Shown: piece by piece, positions 1 to 10,700 of the stretch
Layout of the letters: every line of letters starts with the position of its first letter
Position numbering within the stretch: position 1 is the first letter of the stretch
DNA from: Fonticula-like sp. SCN 57-25
Lineage: Eukaryota; Nucleariida; Rotosphaerida
Assembly: GCA_001724245.1 (NCBI GenBank)
Contig: MEDX01000680.1
Span: 1 to 44,344, forward strand
DNA: 44,344 nt
Reading direction: 5' to 3'
Notes under the pieces: model-generated
The model's database searches: none
What the model was told of the DNA's origin: nothing
The model's input: the letters and a program-made list of their open reading frames with translations, nothing else
Program-made: the position numbers and the translations under genes

Positions 1-4
1 CATT

Positions 5-33
5 TGTGAGTGACGGCAGTAAAACCAGTAACA
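5..33 (+). repeat. Left terminal inverted repeat
   Basis: This 29-bp repeat begins TGTGAGTGACGGCAG and is identical to the reverse complement of 4032-4060. It contains the motif AACCAGTAACA that recurs in the subterminal repeats. Confidence 0.9.
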
Positions 34-240
34 TACGCACGCTTTGATTTTTCGGGAATCACGAGTCTCTGAAATTCAATTGTCCAATCAACTCGATCAT
101 AGTGCTGAGACGATTTCCATCGACCATGAAATCAGACGGTACTGCCATTAGAACCAGTAACATGCGCACGCTTGAAAGAGCCACGCTATTTGAACCGGTA
201 CAACCCACTGCCAGTAGAACCAGTAACACTCGCACGCCTT
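13..240 (+). repeat. Three subterminal direct repeats at the left end of the transposon
   Basis: Copies lie at about 13-44, 141-173 and 207-240. Each carries AACCAGTAACA followed by two variable bases and CGCACGC. The first lies partly in the TIR. Spaced subterminal repeats of this kind are usual transposase-binding sites; that role is inference here. The right end has only the TIR copy, so the ends are asymmetric. Confidence 0.8.
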
Positions 241-1091
241 AATTCGTCTTTGCTTCCGGTGCCTGTTTAACCCGTAAAGGCGCCTGTGAAACCCAATGGC
301 GCCATTCTCTTTCTGGCCGTTGGGATGCCGTCGGTTAAACTTGTTGCTAAAGGGAACGTGAGGTGCGTGGGGATTCAGTACCTCGACCGCTGGAGATCGC
401 GAGCCGCCCTCGACGCTTTCCTTCGTATGGCTGCTTCTGGCGACGTATGTGACGAGTATGGCTCGGTTACACTCCAGCGGGCTCCGAATGTGCACGACGC
501 GAAAGGTATTTTTCGGATTGTCAGGGAATGCCAATCGACGTGTAGCTTACCAGCCCGCTTTTAGCTGTTATGGCCTACCAATCGGCCCAGGGAAACCGCG
601 CGCGGCAACCGCTTGGCTTTATTCAAAAAGATGCTGCAGCTTTATTGTTCCCATTCCTTGATGAGAACTCGTCCCTCACCATCGAATGTCGCGTCACGCA
701 CGTCTTGGTACGTTTTCACGGCCGCCGCCGCCAACCGCCGCCCGCGCTTATACTTTTTCTTATGTAGCCTGGAGACCCTGGCTGCCCTTGTCTGGGTTTG
801 CACGTTTACGCTGACTCTCGCGACTTGCCTGCCATGGTCCTCGCCTCCCGTCTCGAGAAGGACCTCTATCGAATTACGTACGGAGCTATGCGCCGCAAGC
901 GCGTGTGACGTGGTTCCCTTTTTTTGCGTGCTCGTCACCGCCGCCATGCCCATTGTACGTGTTGTAAACGTCTCAATATAGTCTGCAACTTTATTCGAAA
1001 CTATTTTTCCACTATTTTACTATTCACTATTCTACTGCTGGTAATTATCTCGGTTTGGTACTCTTGAAATCCTCTTTTTCTTGTCACTCGT

Positions 1092-3732
1092 TCAGTTGCC
1101 CAGAGCAGGGCGCTTGCGCCGGCGCTTGGCGCCATCAGTTGCTGCCGCGGGGTCGGACGCTGCGACCTCTTTGACTGACGTAGATAGAGCGTTGGAAGGC
1201 ACGGCAGGTGCTTCTTCGACGTAAGCAACGACTTGGCCAGGGGCGATGTCTTCGTCAAGGTTGATGACTTGCTCATCGGCGACGTCTTGGGCGGCGGCGG
1301 CGACTTGGGCAGCGGCGACGTGTTGGATCTCCTTTTGGTCGCAGGAAGGGAAGGTACTTATCGGACGGTACAAACTCGTCGTATGACTTTTGCAGGTCGC
1401 TCATCTTCTCCGGGGTAATGCCATGGGGTTCGCTGACGAGAAGCGGGGCCAGCGGCACATAACCTTCCAAAGGGAAAAGGCGCGTAATGGTAGCTGGCGC
1501 CGCGTCAGTGTTGGAGAAGGCTGTACTCATCTCAACAGTCGACTGATCTTCGTTCAAGCGGTACGTGATAGAGTGCAGCTCGCGCAGCTTGGTGGGCCGC
1601 ACCGGAATCTTGACACTCTCGCGCCACTTCTTGAGCTGGCCGACCTTCATCTCCTCTACCCGCGCCGCGTAGTTGGCAACTAGCTCCTTCAGCTGATTAA
1701 CGTTGTATACGTCGATCGTTCGATACTTCCGCCCGATGGCGGCAAACAATCTGTCAGGCGCAAACTTGGTGTGGCCAGCCATCATGTGGCGCTGACGGGC
1801 GGTCACAAAGCGCTTCCTTGCGACGCAGTCGGCCAGGTACGCTGCCAGAAATTGACTCTTGATGGTGGCGGCGTTGTCGGTCCACAGCTCCACGTGCTCC
1901 ACCCAAGCGGGAAGAACGGTGTCAAACAAGTGCTCGAGGTACGTGATCTGGTGGTCTCCGCTCTTTGGGCCGTGCGCGTACTCGTCCGTCAAGTAGACGA
2001 TTGACCCATCGCGCAGGCGAGGCATGTACTCCAGGACGGTACCACTAACATGGATGCTGAACTTCATCCTGTAGTACACGCGCCCGGGCTGCGCGGTTCC
2101 ACCAAAGTGCGGCAGGACTCTCTCCTGCATAAAGTCTGTCGAGACGACGGCAACGAACTTCTTTTGGAGCGCCAGCCGCTCGTCGCCGCGCGCCCGCTCG
2201 AGCGCGGCCCATGCATCGCGCGAGCGCCTTACCGACTCGTTGTAGGCATCTCGCTCCCTTGCAGCAATGGCGCGATGCTCCAGGCGTGTGTTGCGTACCG
2301 ACGCTAGCTGATCCTTCACCTCTTTTTTGCGCGTTCCGGTTGCCGAGCCTCCATCTTGCATGCGGCGAACCACCGCCTGAAGCTCTCGGCGGCGAACGGT
2401 AAGACTTTTGCAAGTGTCGCAGTAGTCCGACCGGTGGGGGCTGATTTTGACGCCGCGGCAAAGTAAAATTTTCCAGCGGAAAAAGGTGCGCTCGCTCAAA
2501 AACCCCGTGCTCGTTCCGCCCTCCTTGAGGCTCTTCACGAACTCGTCGTATACGCTGTTTTGGAGATCATCTCGATCATCCTCTGCAGCCGCGCCTGTCG
2601 CTTCGTCGCCCGCGCCGTCCGCGTTGCTCGCGTCGACGGTAAAGTTCTCCTCTTCATCCTCACTGTCCACCACGTCCTCGTCTTCCGGGGGCGGGTCGAG
2701 GTCGTCGTCGTCAGAGTCGGCGGGCGCGCTTGAGCTTGCCTCGCGGAGACGTTCGCTGGACCAGCGAGTGAACCTATCATCCAGATAATGCTCTGGCGCG
2801 TCAGTTGTCGTGCGCGCACTCGGCGTGCTGTTGTTCTCAATAAATTTAATAAACATTGTCTGCTGATCGACCAGCGCTTTATGGCGATTGCTGGGTTTCC
2901 CCCGCAAACCGTGGACCCGCGCAATGCGTCGGACCTCGACCATGGTTTCACAGTCCATGTTTTCCCACACATGGACTGCTTCACCGCTGGTCTCGGCCCT
3001 CGGCAAGCGGATGTAGGGCAAGCGCCACGGCTCCTTAAATAGCTCGCCTTTCGGCTTGAGCTCGTAGCCGAGGTTTTTCAGACTCTTGCGAGTCTCCTCT
3101 GCTACGTCGGCTAAACGCGACGGTCCGACCTGAAAGATGGCCTGGACGCAGCGGTTGCAATACGGCATGTTGCCGTTCGGGTCGTACAGGTCGCAGAGGA
3201 AGCGATCGTGCGTGGCACGCAGCGAGTCGCCCACAATCGCGAGCCCGTTGCCCTTTGCGGTGGGAGGTGGCGCTTCGACATTGTGATAAGCCGGAGCGAC
3301 GCGCGCCAACTCAACGAGGCACTTTGCGTTGCACGTCGTCTTTGTCGTGGCGTAGAAAGTGACGATGTCACTGCACAGCTCATCGGAAGCACCGTTCTGG
3401 CGCATGCCTTCGACAATCGCCTCAACGTTCGTGAAAGTCGCAGTTCCTGAGTGGCGACGGCGAGAGCGACCCGCAAGCTTAATCCTGTCCTTTTCGGCCT
3501 TTCGGGCAGCACGCGTAGTGGGTCTCTTCGGCGCCACTGTACGTTCCACATCGCGATCACGGCGATCAGCATCGCCCGATCGCGGGCCATCTGCCTCTTC
3601 GTCATTAAGATTGCCCGATGGAGTCGCGTCATCTGCTCTTCTCTGCTGGTCGCTAAACTCTTCGTTGACATGCGCAATAACCTCTCTGGGAACGCCCAGC
3701 TCGCTGGATTCCCCGTCAGTGGCCAGCTCCAT
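1092..3732 (-). CDS. Putative DDE-type transposase, with a probable frameshift near its C-terminus
   Basis: An open frame runs from ATG at 3732 to a stop at 1273 (819 aa). It holds a charged, acidic N-terminal half, Cys pairs (YCNRC near residue 190; HRSDYCDTC in the middle), then an apparent catalytic region with STDFMQ, LWTDNAATIKSQF and GHTKFAPDRLF. The two Asp-centred motifs and the late GHTKFxPD block resemble DDE transposases found in protist elements; exact family not recognised. The last 30 residues turn into Arg/Pro-rich nonsense. The +1 frame over about 1370-1092 instead encodes an acidic tail ending in a basic AKRRRKRP nuclear-localisation-like stretch. One indel near 1340-1375 would join them, so this copy is likely frameshifted or uses an unrecognised splice. 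It lies between matched TIRs, which supports its role. Confidence 0.75.
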
Positions 3733-3823
3733 TGTCTGGTTTTACTGACAGCTTGAAGCAGAGTGTGTCAGCACTGTGTCACGCGTGTCCCCTGATTTAC
3801 CATGATTCTTCTGATTTGTAATC

Positions 3824-3841
3824 TTACCGAATATTCGGTAA
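3824..3841. promoter_or_regulatory. 18-bp perfect palindrome upstream of the transposase start
   Basis: TTACCGAATATTCGGTAA is a perfect inverted repeat about 90 bp upstream of the transposase ATG and inside the element. It could be an operator or a transposase-binding site; this is inference. Confidence 0.5.
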
Positions 3842-3969
3842 CGTCTCAACTCCCATCTCGTCAAATAGAGCGATCTTACCCAACATATGAGGGGTTTTTG
3901 GGCAATTGAGTCGAATTCTATGTTTCAAGGTGGCCTAATCTTGCTACCAGCAGATAGAGCAGGCAATTC

Positions 3970-4002
3970 TCAGTCTATTGACACCCTCAGTCTATTGACA
4001 CC
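3970..4002 (+). repeat. Tandem 16-bp repeat near the right transposon end
   Basis: TCAGTCTATTGACACC occurs twice with a 17-bp period (3970-3985 and 3987-4002), 30 bp inside the right TIR. It may be part of the element's subterminal end. Confidence 0.6.
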
Positions 4003-4031
4003 GAAAAGTCCAAAAATAGAGAATGTGCGAG

Positions 4032-4060
4032 TGTTACTGGTTTTACTGCCGTCACTCACA
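4032..4060 (-). repeat. Right terminal inverted repeat
   Basis: This is the inverted copy of the left TIR. Read on the minus strand from 4060 it matches base for base for 29 nt. It then continues CTCGCAC, the same variant found in the third left subterminal copy. Confidence 0.9.
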
Positions 4061-5395
4061 TATCATAGCTGTTGATGGGTCTGGTGTTTGCCGTTAGGTG
4101 ACAACGGACTCGAACAATAATTACATTCCCTGTATGGGCACTTTATGGAATAGCTCATTTGAGGTTGCTGGTCGCCGAAGATCTGCGCGCCAGTGAAGCC
4201 TTGTAATTTTCAATGGGTACTCATTCCATTGTGTTCGTCGAACCTCGTACGATCCTAATCTGCAGTAGTCTCGGCCGTCGCAAGAGATCTTGTTGTTCAC
4301 AACTGCCGTGAACATTTCTCGCTTTTCGCGTCGCCGGCGTTTGCTTTAAATCGCCTTTCTGCAACGCATCTTGCGGCGTGGTCATTGTCGTACATCAGAG
4401 TTGGAGCTTTAGCCCGTGATCTCCGCAAGGTCATTTTACATTCTGGCTGGACGCTGCCTTCGCGGCCCTGTGCCATGCAATCAATGATTTCAGCGAATTG
4501 TCTATTTGCCCTCCCGATTCATCTTTCTGCCAACGTATTGTTTTGGGAATAATCGTATCTTTGGCACTGGAGCTGGTGCCGATTTTTATTGAGAACGCCG
4601 TCTGGCTTGCTTGCTGTGCCTTTACCTACTTGTCCCGGTTCTCCTTACCGCCGTTGCCCGTCGCGACTTTTCGGTCTGCACTATATAAAGAATGATGCCG
4701 CTGTTCAATGAGCGCCCGGGTATCTGCATAGTGCGCCTGCGTTTTCAGGCGTTACATTGATCGCGATGCGGGCCGCCGTTTTTTTGTTTTCTTCGTCACA
4801 GAGAATCTCACAAAGTCCGCGCTGCGGAGCCATGGCAACATGAGCAAGCTGTTTCTACTGAGCACAGGAGGAACATTTTTTCTTTGCTTAGCCGGCCTGG
4901 AGCCCGGAGAAGAACGTCACATGTAGCAGTTCGCCAGATCTTCTTGACACCCGACATTTCTGACCATTGCCAAGCTCGCGCGCGAGGCGGCCGCCTTCGT
5001 CATGCCGTACAATAACATGGCTGGGAGACTACACTTTTCTTGACTTTTGAAAAGCCGGCGCGCGCCTCTGCTGTTTCTTGTCGTCGGCCTTTCCTGTCGT
5101 TTTTCGAGCGTCTACGGAGGATGACGGGCGCCGTGTTTCCACTGCTGTTGGCGCGGTGTTCGACTGTCTCGATGGGCTGTGCCTCTGACGTGCCTACTAT
5201 ATCGCGCGCGCGAACGCTTTTTTAGCCGAGCGACTTTTGCTACACGTTCAGCTCACGTTGCCTTTTGCCGCCCGCTCTTGCCCTCTGAATCGTAGCCAAA
5301 CCGTATGCTTTGTACTTTTCAACTTTATTTCTGTATTCAAGCATCACCTTTCTTGTTTATATATCCCATTTTATCTTTGTATTTGTGCTTTAATG
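4061..5395. other. Gene-free interval between transposon and MDR dehydrogenase
   Basis: About 1.3 kb without a convincing coding region, tRNA or conserved motif. The only interpretable item is the polyadenylation signal of the dehydrogenase gene at its right edge. Confidence 0.6.
5324..5329 (-). terminator. Polyadenylation signal of the MDR dehydrogenase gene
   Basis: TTTATT on the plus strand is AATAAA on the minus strand, 67 bp past the stop codon. Confidence 0.55.
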
Positions 5396-6841
5396 CTACA
5401 AGCAATCAAGAATGACCTTTGACCATACGCCCTTGGTCGCCCACGCCTCGCTCACCTTGTCAATGGGGATTCGATGCGGATTGAGGCGACGAATAACAGA
5501 ACTGCACAATTCCGGCTGCTTCTCAAATACAGACAATGCTTCTCCAATGTCGCCACATCGCGAGCTATAGAGTTCAATGTCGCGCTCCAGCAGCGCCCGC
5601 GAAAGTGCGCTCGATTCGGCTTCCTGATCGGGGCGCTGAGGAGCCAAAAGAATAATCCCTCTTGCCCGCACTACTCCCTGGGGAGATTTGCCATTGCTTG
5701 ACCAGTGCGGTGGCCGCACAACGTCATCAAACTCGCCTAATGATCCAATGATGGCGACATCAAACACTCCAAAGATCGTGCCGCTGTTCTCGCCCTGGAG
5801 ATCGCGCAAGGGGGCCGTCACAATGCGCACATTCTGTGGCCAACAATCGACATGAGAAACATGCGCGTGAGGCGACACCCAGACAGATATTATATCTTTG
5901 CTCCTGAGAGGCGCCACGGCAACGTTCTCCCACTGGAATTGTACGCGAGGAAGTGAAAATGATGCCAAGGCGAGCTCGTCCACAACAAACGCCGTCAAAT
6001 TTGCCAAACCAAGAGTACGCTGCCCGGTAGTAGACTTTATATGAACAATTCGTTTGGAAGCCAAGAGCGCCGTTGCGAGCCCCTCGGGCGAGCCCGTCGC
6101 CTCAAAAACCATATCATAAGTACCTTGAGGCACCTCTGCGCTGCTGACCACAGAATCAACACCGAGACGGAGCGCCATTTCGTGCTGACTAGTGTGCCGA
6201 ACGAGTGCGTCAACAGTGAATGGCGAGCCCTTGTTTCTGCTGGCGATGAGCGCAGTCATCAGGAGGGCTCCGAGGCGGCCGACGCCCAGAACGCCGACGC
6301 GTCCTCGGGGGGATCGTACGCGAAGCGCCTGCAGCGAAGCAGCAAAAGGCTCAGCAAACACGGCGGTTTCCGCCGATACAGACACCGGAACAGGGACAAT
6401 GTTGTTGATCGGAGCAAGCACGTAGCGCGCGGCGCCGCCGGGGAGGCGATCAATTCCCAACGTCATGCGATATGGGCACTGCGACGGCAAGCCACGCTCG
6501 CAGAAAGGGCACGAATCAGCCGATCCATGAGAAACATGACCATCATTTATGTCAATGGCCACAAGCGAGCCATCTTCCCTGCGCGCAACTACCTCATGCC
6601 CCGCAATCTGTGGAAGTGGGAACGGCATGCGGTGGAGGGCGAAATCCGTTCCGCACATGCCACACAGAACGCATCGCAACAGCTCATAGCATGAGCCAAG
6701 CGTCAACAAAAGTTCACCATCACGTTCAATGCGCCAGTTTCCATTATCTTCTCTGGAGTACATATAGCTCGCTCGCCTCAGCGACCCATCCGCCAACACC
6801 ACCGTCGCCTCAAAGGCAGCAGCGCGCTTGGTTCCCGCCAT
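5396..6841 (-). CDS. Zinc-dependent MDR-family dehydrogenase (alcohol/threonine dehydrogenase-like)
   Basis: A single-exon, 481-aa protein of the medium-chain dehydrogenase/reductase superfamily. The catalytic-zinc site is visible: CGMCGTD near residue 60, GHE, and the Glu of AEP in the domain hinge. A structural-zinc loop follows (SCPFCERGLPSQC) but its usual first Cys is Ala. The NAD(P)-binding Rossmann motif is GVLGVGRLG. Classical members have about 340-360 residues; this one has a longer, divergent C-terminal half with little resemblance to standard dehydrogenases. Substrate is not predictable. Nearest families known to me are threonine dehydrogenase-like bacterial enzymes, so bacterial origin is possible. 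Start ATG at 6841 is the first in frame and gives a complete N-terminal domain. It does not appear linked to the neighbouring receptor gene, with 860 bp between. Confidence 0.8.
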   Translation of the reverse strand: MAGTKRAAAFEATVVLADGSLRRASYMYSREDNGNWRIERDGELLLTLGSCYELLRCVLCGMCGTDFALHRMPFPLPQIAGHEVVARREDGSLVAIDINDGHVSHGSADSCPFCERGLPSQCPYRMTLGIDRLPGGAARYVLAPINNIVPVPVSVSAETAVFAEPFAASLQALRVRSPRGRVGVLGVGRLGALLMTALIASRNKGSPFTVDALVRHTSQHEMALRLGVDSVVSSAEVPQGTYDMVFEATGSPEGLATALLASKRIVHIKSTTGQRTLGLANLTAFVVDELALASFSLPRVQFQWENVAVAPLRSKDIISVWVSPHAHVSHVDCWPQNVRIVTAPLRDLQGENSGTIFGVFDVAIIGSLGEFDDVVRPPHWSSNGKSPQGVVRARGIILLAPQRPDQEAESSALSRALLERDIELYSSRCGDIGEALSVFEKQPELCSSVIRRLNPHRIPIDKVSEAWATKGVWSKVILDCL

Positions 6842-7705
6842 AATCGAATCTACCCCTGATTCTCGGGTGCCTGTGCGAGAGGAGTCAGCGTCGCAGCGGA
6901 CAAGAATAGAGGAGGCTGGGAGGAGGGATAGCGGCGCGTCTGTACCGTGACGATGAAAGCCTCCTACTCTCCCTGTCAGGTCTGCGTTGCGCCGTTATTG
7001 TGATGGTTTTGTTCCATTTGAGCTCGTGTTTCTGTACCGCAACTGATGGGAATAATGGATGGTGCTGTTACCATGCCGATGATGCCGCCTTGCCGCGCGC
7101 CGGCCCGCCGCTCGGGTTTACGTGTCAGGTGTAGACGTTAAAATTTTTATGAGCGTCATTAATGACGTCTTCTTCGATTTTTCACGTTTGCGGCCACCAT
7201 GATTGGGGCCCGCTCGTCGGCGGCACTCGTCCGAGCCGTCCCAGCCTTGCTTCGGCTTTGCCAACATCACAACGATGACAGGTGAATCATCCGTCAGCTC
7301 TGACGAGCATCAGCGCCGAGCATCAGCATGGGCTTGGAAGGTTTTGTTGTCTTATGTTTATTTGGATTACTGACGTTTTATGCTCGTCCTGACCAACTAT
7401 CGCTGTCCTCTCCTTAGGACGCCTGTCAGCCCCATCCACGCTACAATTTTTTGTGTGAAAAAAGGAACATGTAAATGTATTTGTACTTTTGTTTGGGTTT
7501 TGTGGAAAGCTGCTTTTGTAGTGGGCACGTTGTGTCGTTTGGGAAATCCACTATATGTATTCATACGAGGGTGATGAAACAATACATGAAACTAAATAAT
7601 TTGCAAGCGGCACTGATAGAAAAGTAATGCGACTGCATCACTGATACATGAGTAATGCAACTGCATGTACTCGCTACGCTAGTAACACCTGTTGAACTGA
7701 AATGC
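6842..7705. other. Intergenic: dehydrogenase promoter and 3' flank of receptor gene 1
   Basis: No coding region seen. The left part must hold the dehydrogenase promoter. The right part contains a tandem 28-bp repeat directly after receptor gene 1. Confidence 0.6.
7611..7666. repeat. Tandem pair of 28-bp repeats in the 3' flank of receptor gene 1
   Basis: Two abutting copies (7611-7638 and 7639-7666) start CACTGATA, contain AGTAATGC and end ACTGCAT; they match at 24 of 28 positions. They lie 40 bp past the stop codon, so they are probably in the 3' UTR. Confidence 0.7.
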
Positions 7706-10700
7706 TCAGATAATTGCCGACGCGAGCTGGTTGCAAATCACCGCAGAGTCTGGTCTGCTCGATGGCACCTCAGCAGACAAGATCGAGTCAATGATGGCCG
7801 CGACCTGCGAGCGCAGCACATCATCATCTGAATCCGGTGTAAAAGAGAGAGTCTGGCCTTCGACAACCAGCTGCGAAATCTTGTCAAGATCAATCGTTGC
7901 CCACGGGACGACGCGAGTGTACATTTCCATAAAGATCACGCCGGCCGCATAAACATCGGCAGCAGGCTCGTCCTCGACCGACACGCTCTCAATACGCTGG
8001 CGATGAACTTCGGGCGCGGCATACCGGAGGGCCTCGCCAGCGATTCTGTTGGGAATCCCTTCGCCAACGGCAATCGCGTTACTCAGATTGCTCAAAACCG
8101 GGGTGGGGTAAACGTCACCAACGCCGGCGGGTTGGATCAAAATGCAGCGAGGCGAAAGAGAGCGATGCGAAAGCTGCATAGAGTGAACGGCACTCAGACC
8201 CGATGCAATGCTAGAGACTAGATGGTGCAGCAGGGATGATTCGATCGTTGTATGGTCACCCGAGTGGATGAGCTGGTTAAGGTTCGACTCGTAGCGGCGG
8301 GTAACAAACGAGCGCGGCACATCCGTATACGCGACGAGCGAAACAATGTTCGGGTGGAACGACAGAGACCACATCAAAGATACTTCGCGATGGAACAATT
8401 CCGTATTCATTTCCGCGTCGAGGTCTGGCTGCTCCTCAAAGTCATACACGTTTGCCTCCTTGGAGCCGACGCGAGAAGCCACCTGGAAATCGAGAATCAT
8501 CGTCTTGCAGCCGCCCTCCGGTTCGCTGGCGTCGAGCAAGGCGCCCGGCTGGATGGTCGTAGCATAATCCACAAGCAGGAAGCCGGGCAGGGCAACCTCC
8601 ATAACAGTGTTTACGATAGTCTTGTCGGCGTGCGACAGGTGCGTCGTTGACTCTGCGTGCTTCATGCTGCCGCGCGAGCGCGCAAGCGTCTGGCGGTACT
8701 CCTTGAGCGACGACAGCGCCTCGGCGCCACCAAATTCGGCCATCTTGTCAGCTGTGCGGCGGCGACGGCGGCGGATGACAACCATGACCACGATCACAAT
8801 TACAATCAACGCCACGACTCCGGCAACACTCGCGGCCGCAATGATGGTACCGTTGACGCCAAGACCGGGGTCCTCCACGATGTTGTCAGTTGTTGACGAT
8901 GTCGTCATCATCAAACGCGCGCCAACCTGCTCCGTGGCATTGTTGTGACCAGCAAGCACGAGAATCTCGTACGTGCGGCCCGACTCTAGACCATCGACCG
9001 TCGCAGAAGCGGCATCACTGGATGCGGTGCCCCACAGAGTAAAGCCATCAGATACGTTGCGCAAAGGGACGACAAGGCGGTAATGGATCTCATAGTACTG
9101 AGCCAGCGCGGACACGCCCCAGCTAAAGGTGAGGGAGTCTGTGGATGCACTACCAAGCTGAAGCGGACCCGGCTGAGAGATGTACGTGGTCACTGGAATG
9201 ATGGCAGCGCCCGGCTCGTTATAGCCCTCGTGCTCGCCGGCCATCACACGCACTGAATAGAGCGTGTTTTGGAACAGGTTGTCAATGGTGAAAGATTCGC
9301 CCTTAAAGTTGATCGCCTGGCCCATGTTGGCAATCACAAAGCTCCCGGTTGAGATAGCCACATCAACGCGATACGTCGTGTTTTCTGTCGCGTTGACCAT
9401 GTTCCACACGAGCGTGATGGAGGTAGATGTCTTTGAGGTCCACCGAAGGTTGGAGATATCAGCCGAGTCGTCGGCCGGCAAAATGTCACATGGGTTGCTG
9501 AACAGTGGTTCCCATGTACCGTCAAACAGGCATGCGCGGGTGGGCGGGCCGGCCGCCGAGACGTTATATCCAGTAGGGCAGGTACCAATCGAGTTGGTGC
9601 TGGGAAGCGCCGATGGGAAAAACACAAGGCCGACCGACTCGCTCGGGCAGTTGTCATAGTGCACGATGCAGGGATTAACAATGGTCGAGTTCCAAATGCC
9701 TGAAACGCCGCATGAGCGACGTGGAGTGCCATCATAGCCGGACAGGCAGCTGCCAATTGCCACCTCACCTGCGCGCGTCTGCTGCCACTGAGCGTTATCA
9801 AGCTGATTACTGGCACAGAAAATCTCGGTGCAACCGTTGGTGATATCTCCCCAATTGCCCGTTCCGTCGCAAACGCGAGTAGGCGAGCCCGAGTAGCCTG
9901 CATTGCACGTTCCAGTCACAGATGCAAACGCATCCGATTCGCTCCACAGAGCATTCCCGTCCTCAACGGCAGGGCACTTGATAAGCACGCAGGGGTTGAC
10001 AATTGATCCCCAACCGCCGTCGAGCCCGCACAAGCGAGACGGGCTGCCAAGGTAGCCGCTATTGCAAACACCGGCTGCACTGCTGCCGGCTGAGGTCAAC
10101 GGCCAATCAGCATTGCCTGCGGCCGTGGGAGGGCATTGCAGCGTCGTGCATGTGCCGCTGATTGTGCCCCATGCGCCATTCAGTAGGCAAGAACGAGTGG
10201 GAGAGCCCGAGGAGCCGGAAGGGCAGGTGCCGACCACGTCAAAAGAGCCCGCTTCAACCGAGCCCCACGATCCGAGGGAGCCGTCGTCCACAGCAAAGCA
10301 CATCTTTTTCGTGCACGGATTTGACACCGCTGAATACAGACCGTCGGCTGAGCAGTTGCGCAGGGGCGTTCCTTGCCAGCCCTCGACGCATTCGCCAGGG
10401 ACACCAGTCGTCATGGAGTTTGCCGTCGGCCACAGTGCGTTGTTAAACTCGACCGACATACACCGATTACGCGTGCATGATCCGGTTGCGGTGTCCCAGA
10501 CGCCATTGCCAAGACACGCACGCACGGGCGTTTGCGTCGATGAATAGCCTGTAACACAGACACCAGAAGCAGAAGAACCGGCGGCCGTCGAAGCCCATAT
10601 AATGTTGTCAATCGTCTCGGCCGCGCATGATACCAACGAACACGAGCCCGAAATAACGCCCCAGACTCCCGCGATAGAGCAGGTGCGCAGAACGTTGCCT

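Larger units (their letters stand above)
5..4060. mobile_element. DNA transposon with terminal inverted repeats
   Basis: The outer 29 bases at the left (5-33) are a perfect inverted copy of those at the right (4032-4060). A further seven positions match with two mismatches. The element starts with TGTGAGTGACGG and encloses one large transposase gene on the minus strand, so it looks like an autonomous cut-and-paste element of about 4.06 kb. Only four bases of left flank (CATT) are in the window; they do not match the first right-flank bases (TATC) exactly, so the target-site duplication cannot be defined. The superfamily is not recognised. The left 1 kb between the TIR and the end of the transposase gene holds no convincing gene. 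Confidence 0.85.

Noticed and set aside
286-981. Small plus-strand frames (92 and 122 aa) in the left arm of the transposon
   Set aside because: No motif, no codon bias, overlapping frames of similar quality. They could be remnants but cannot be supported.
4090-4125. tRNA B-box-like GTTCGAGTCC on the minus strand
   Set aside because: No T-stem complementarity, A box or cloverleaf could be drawn around it.
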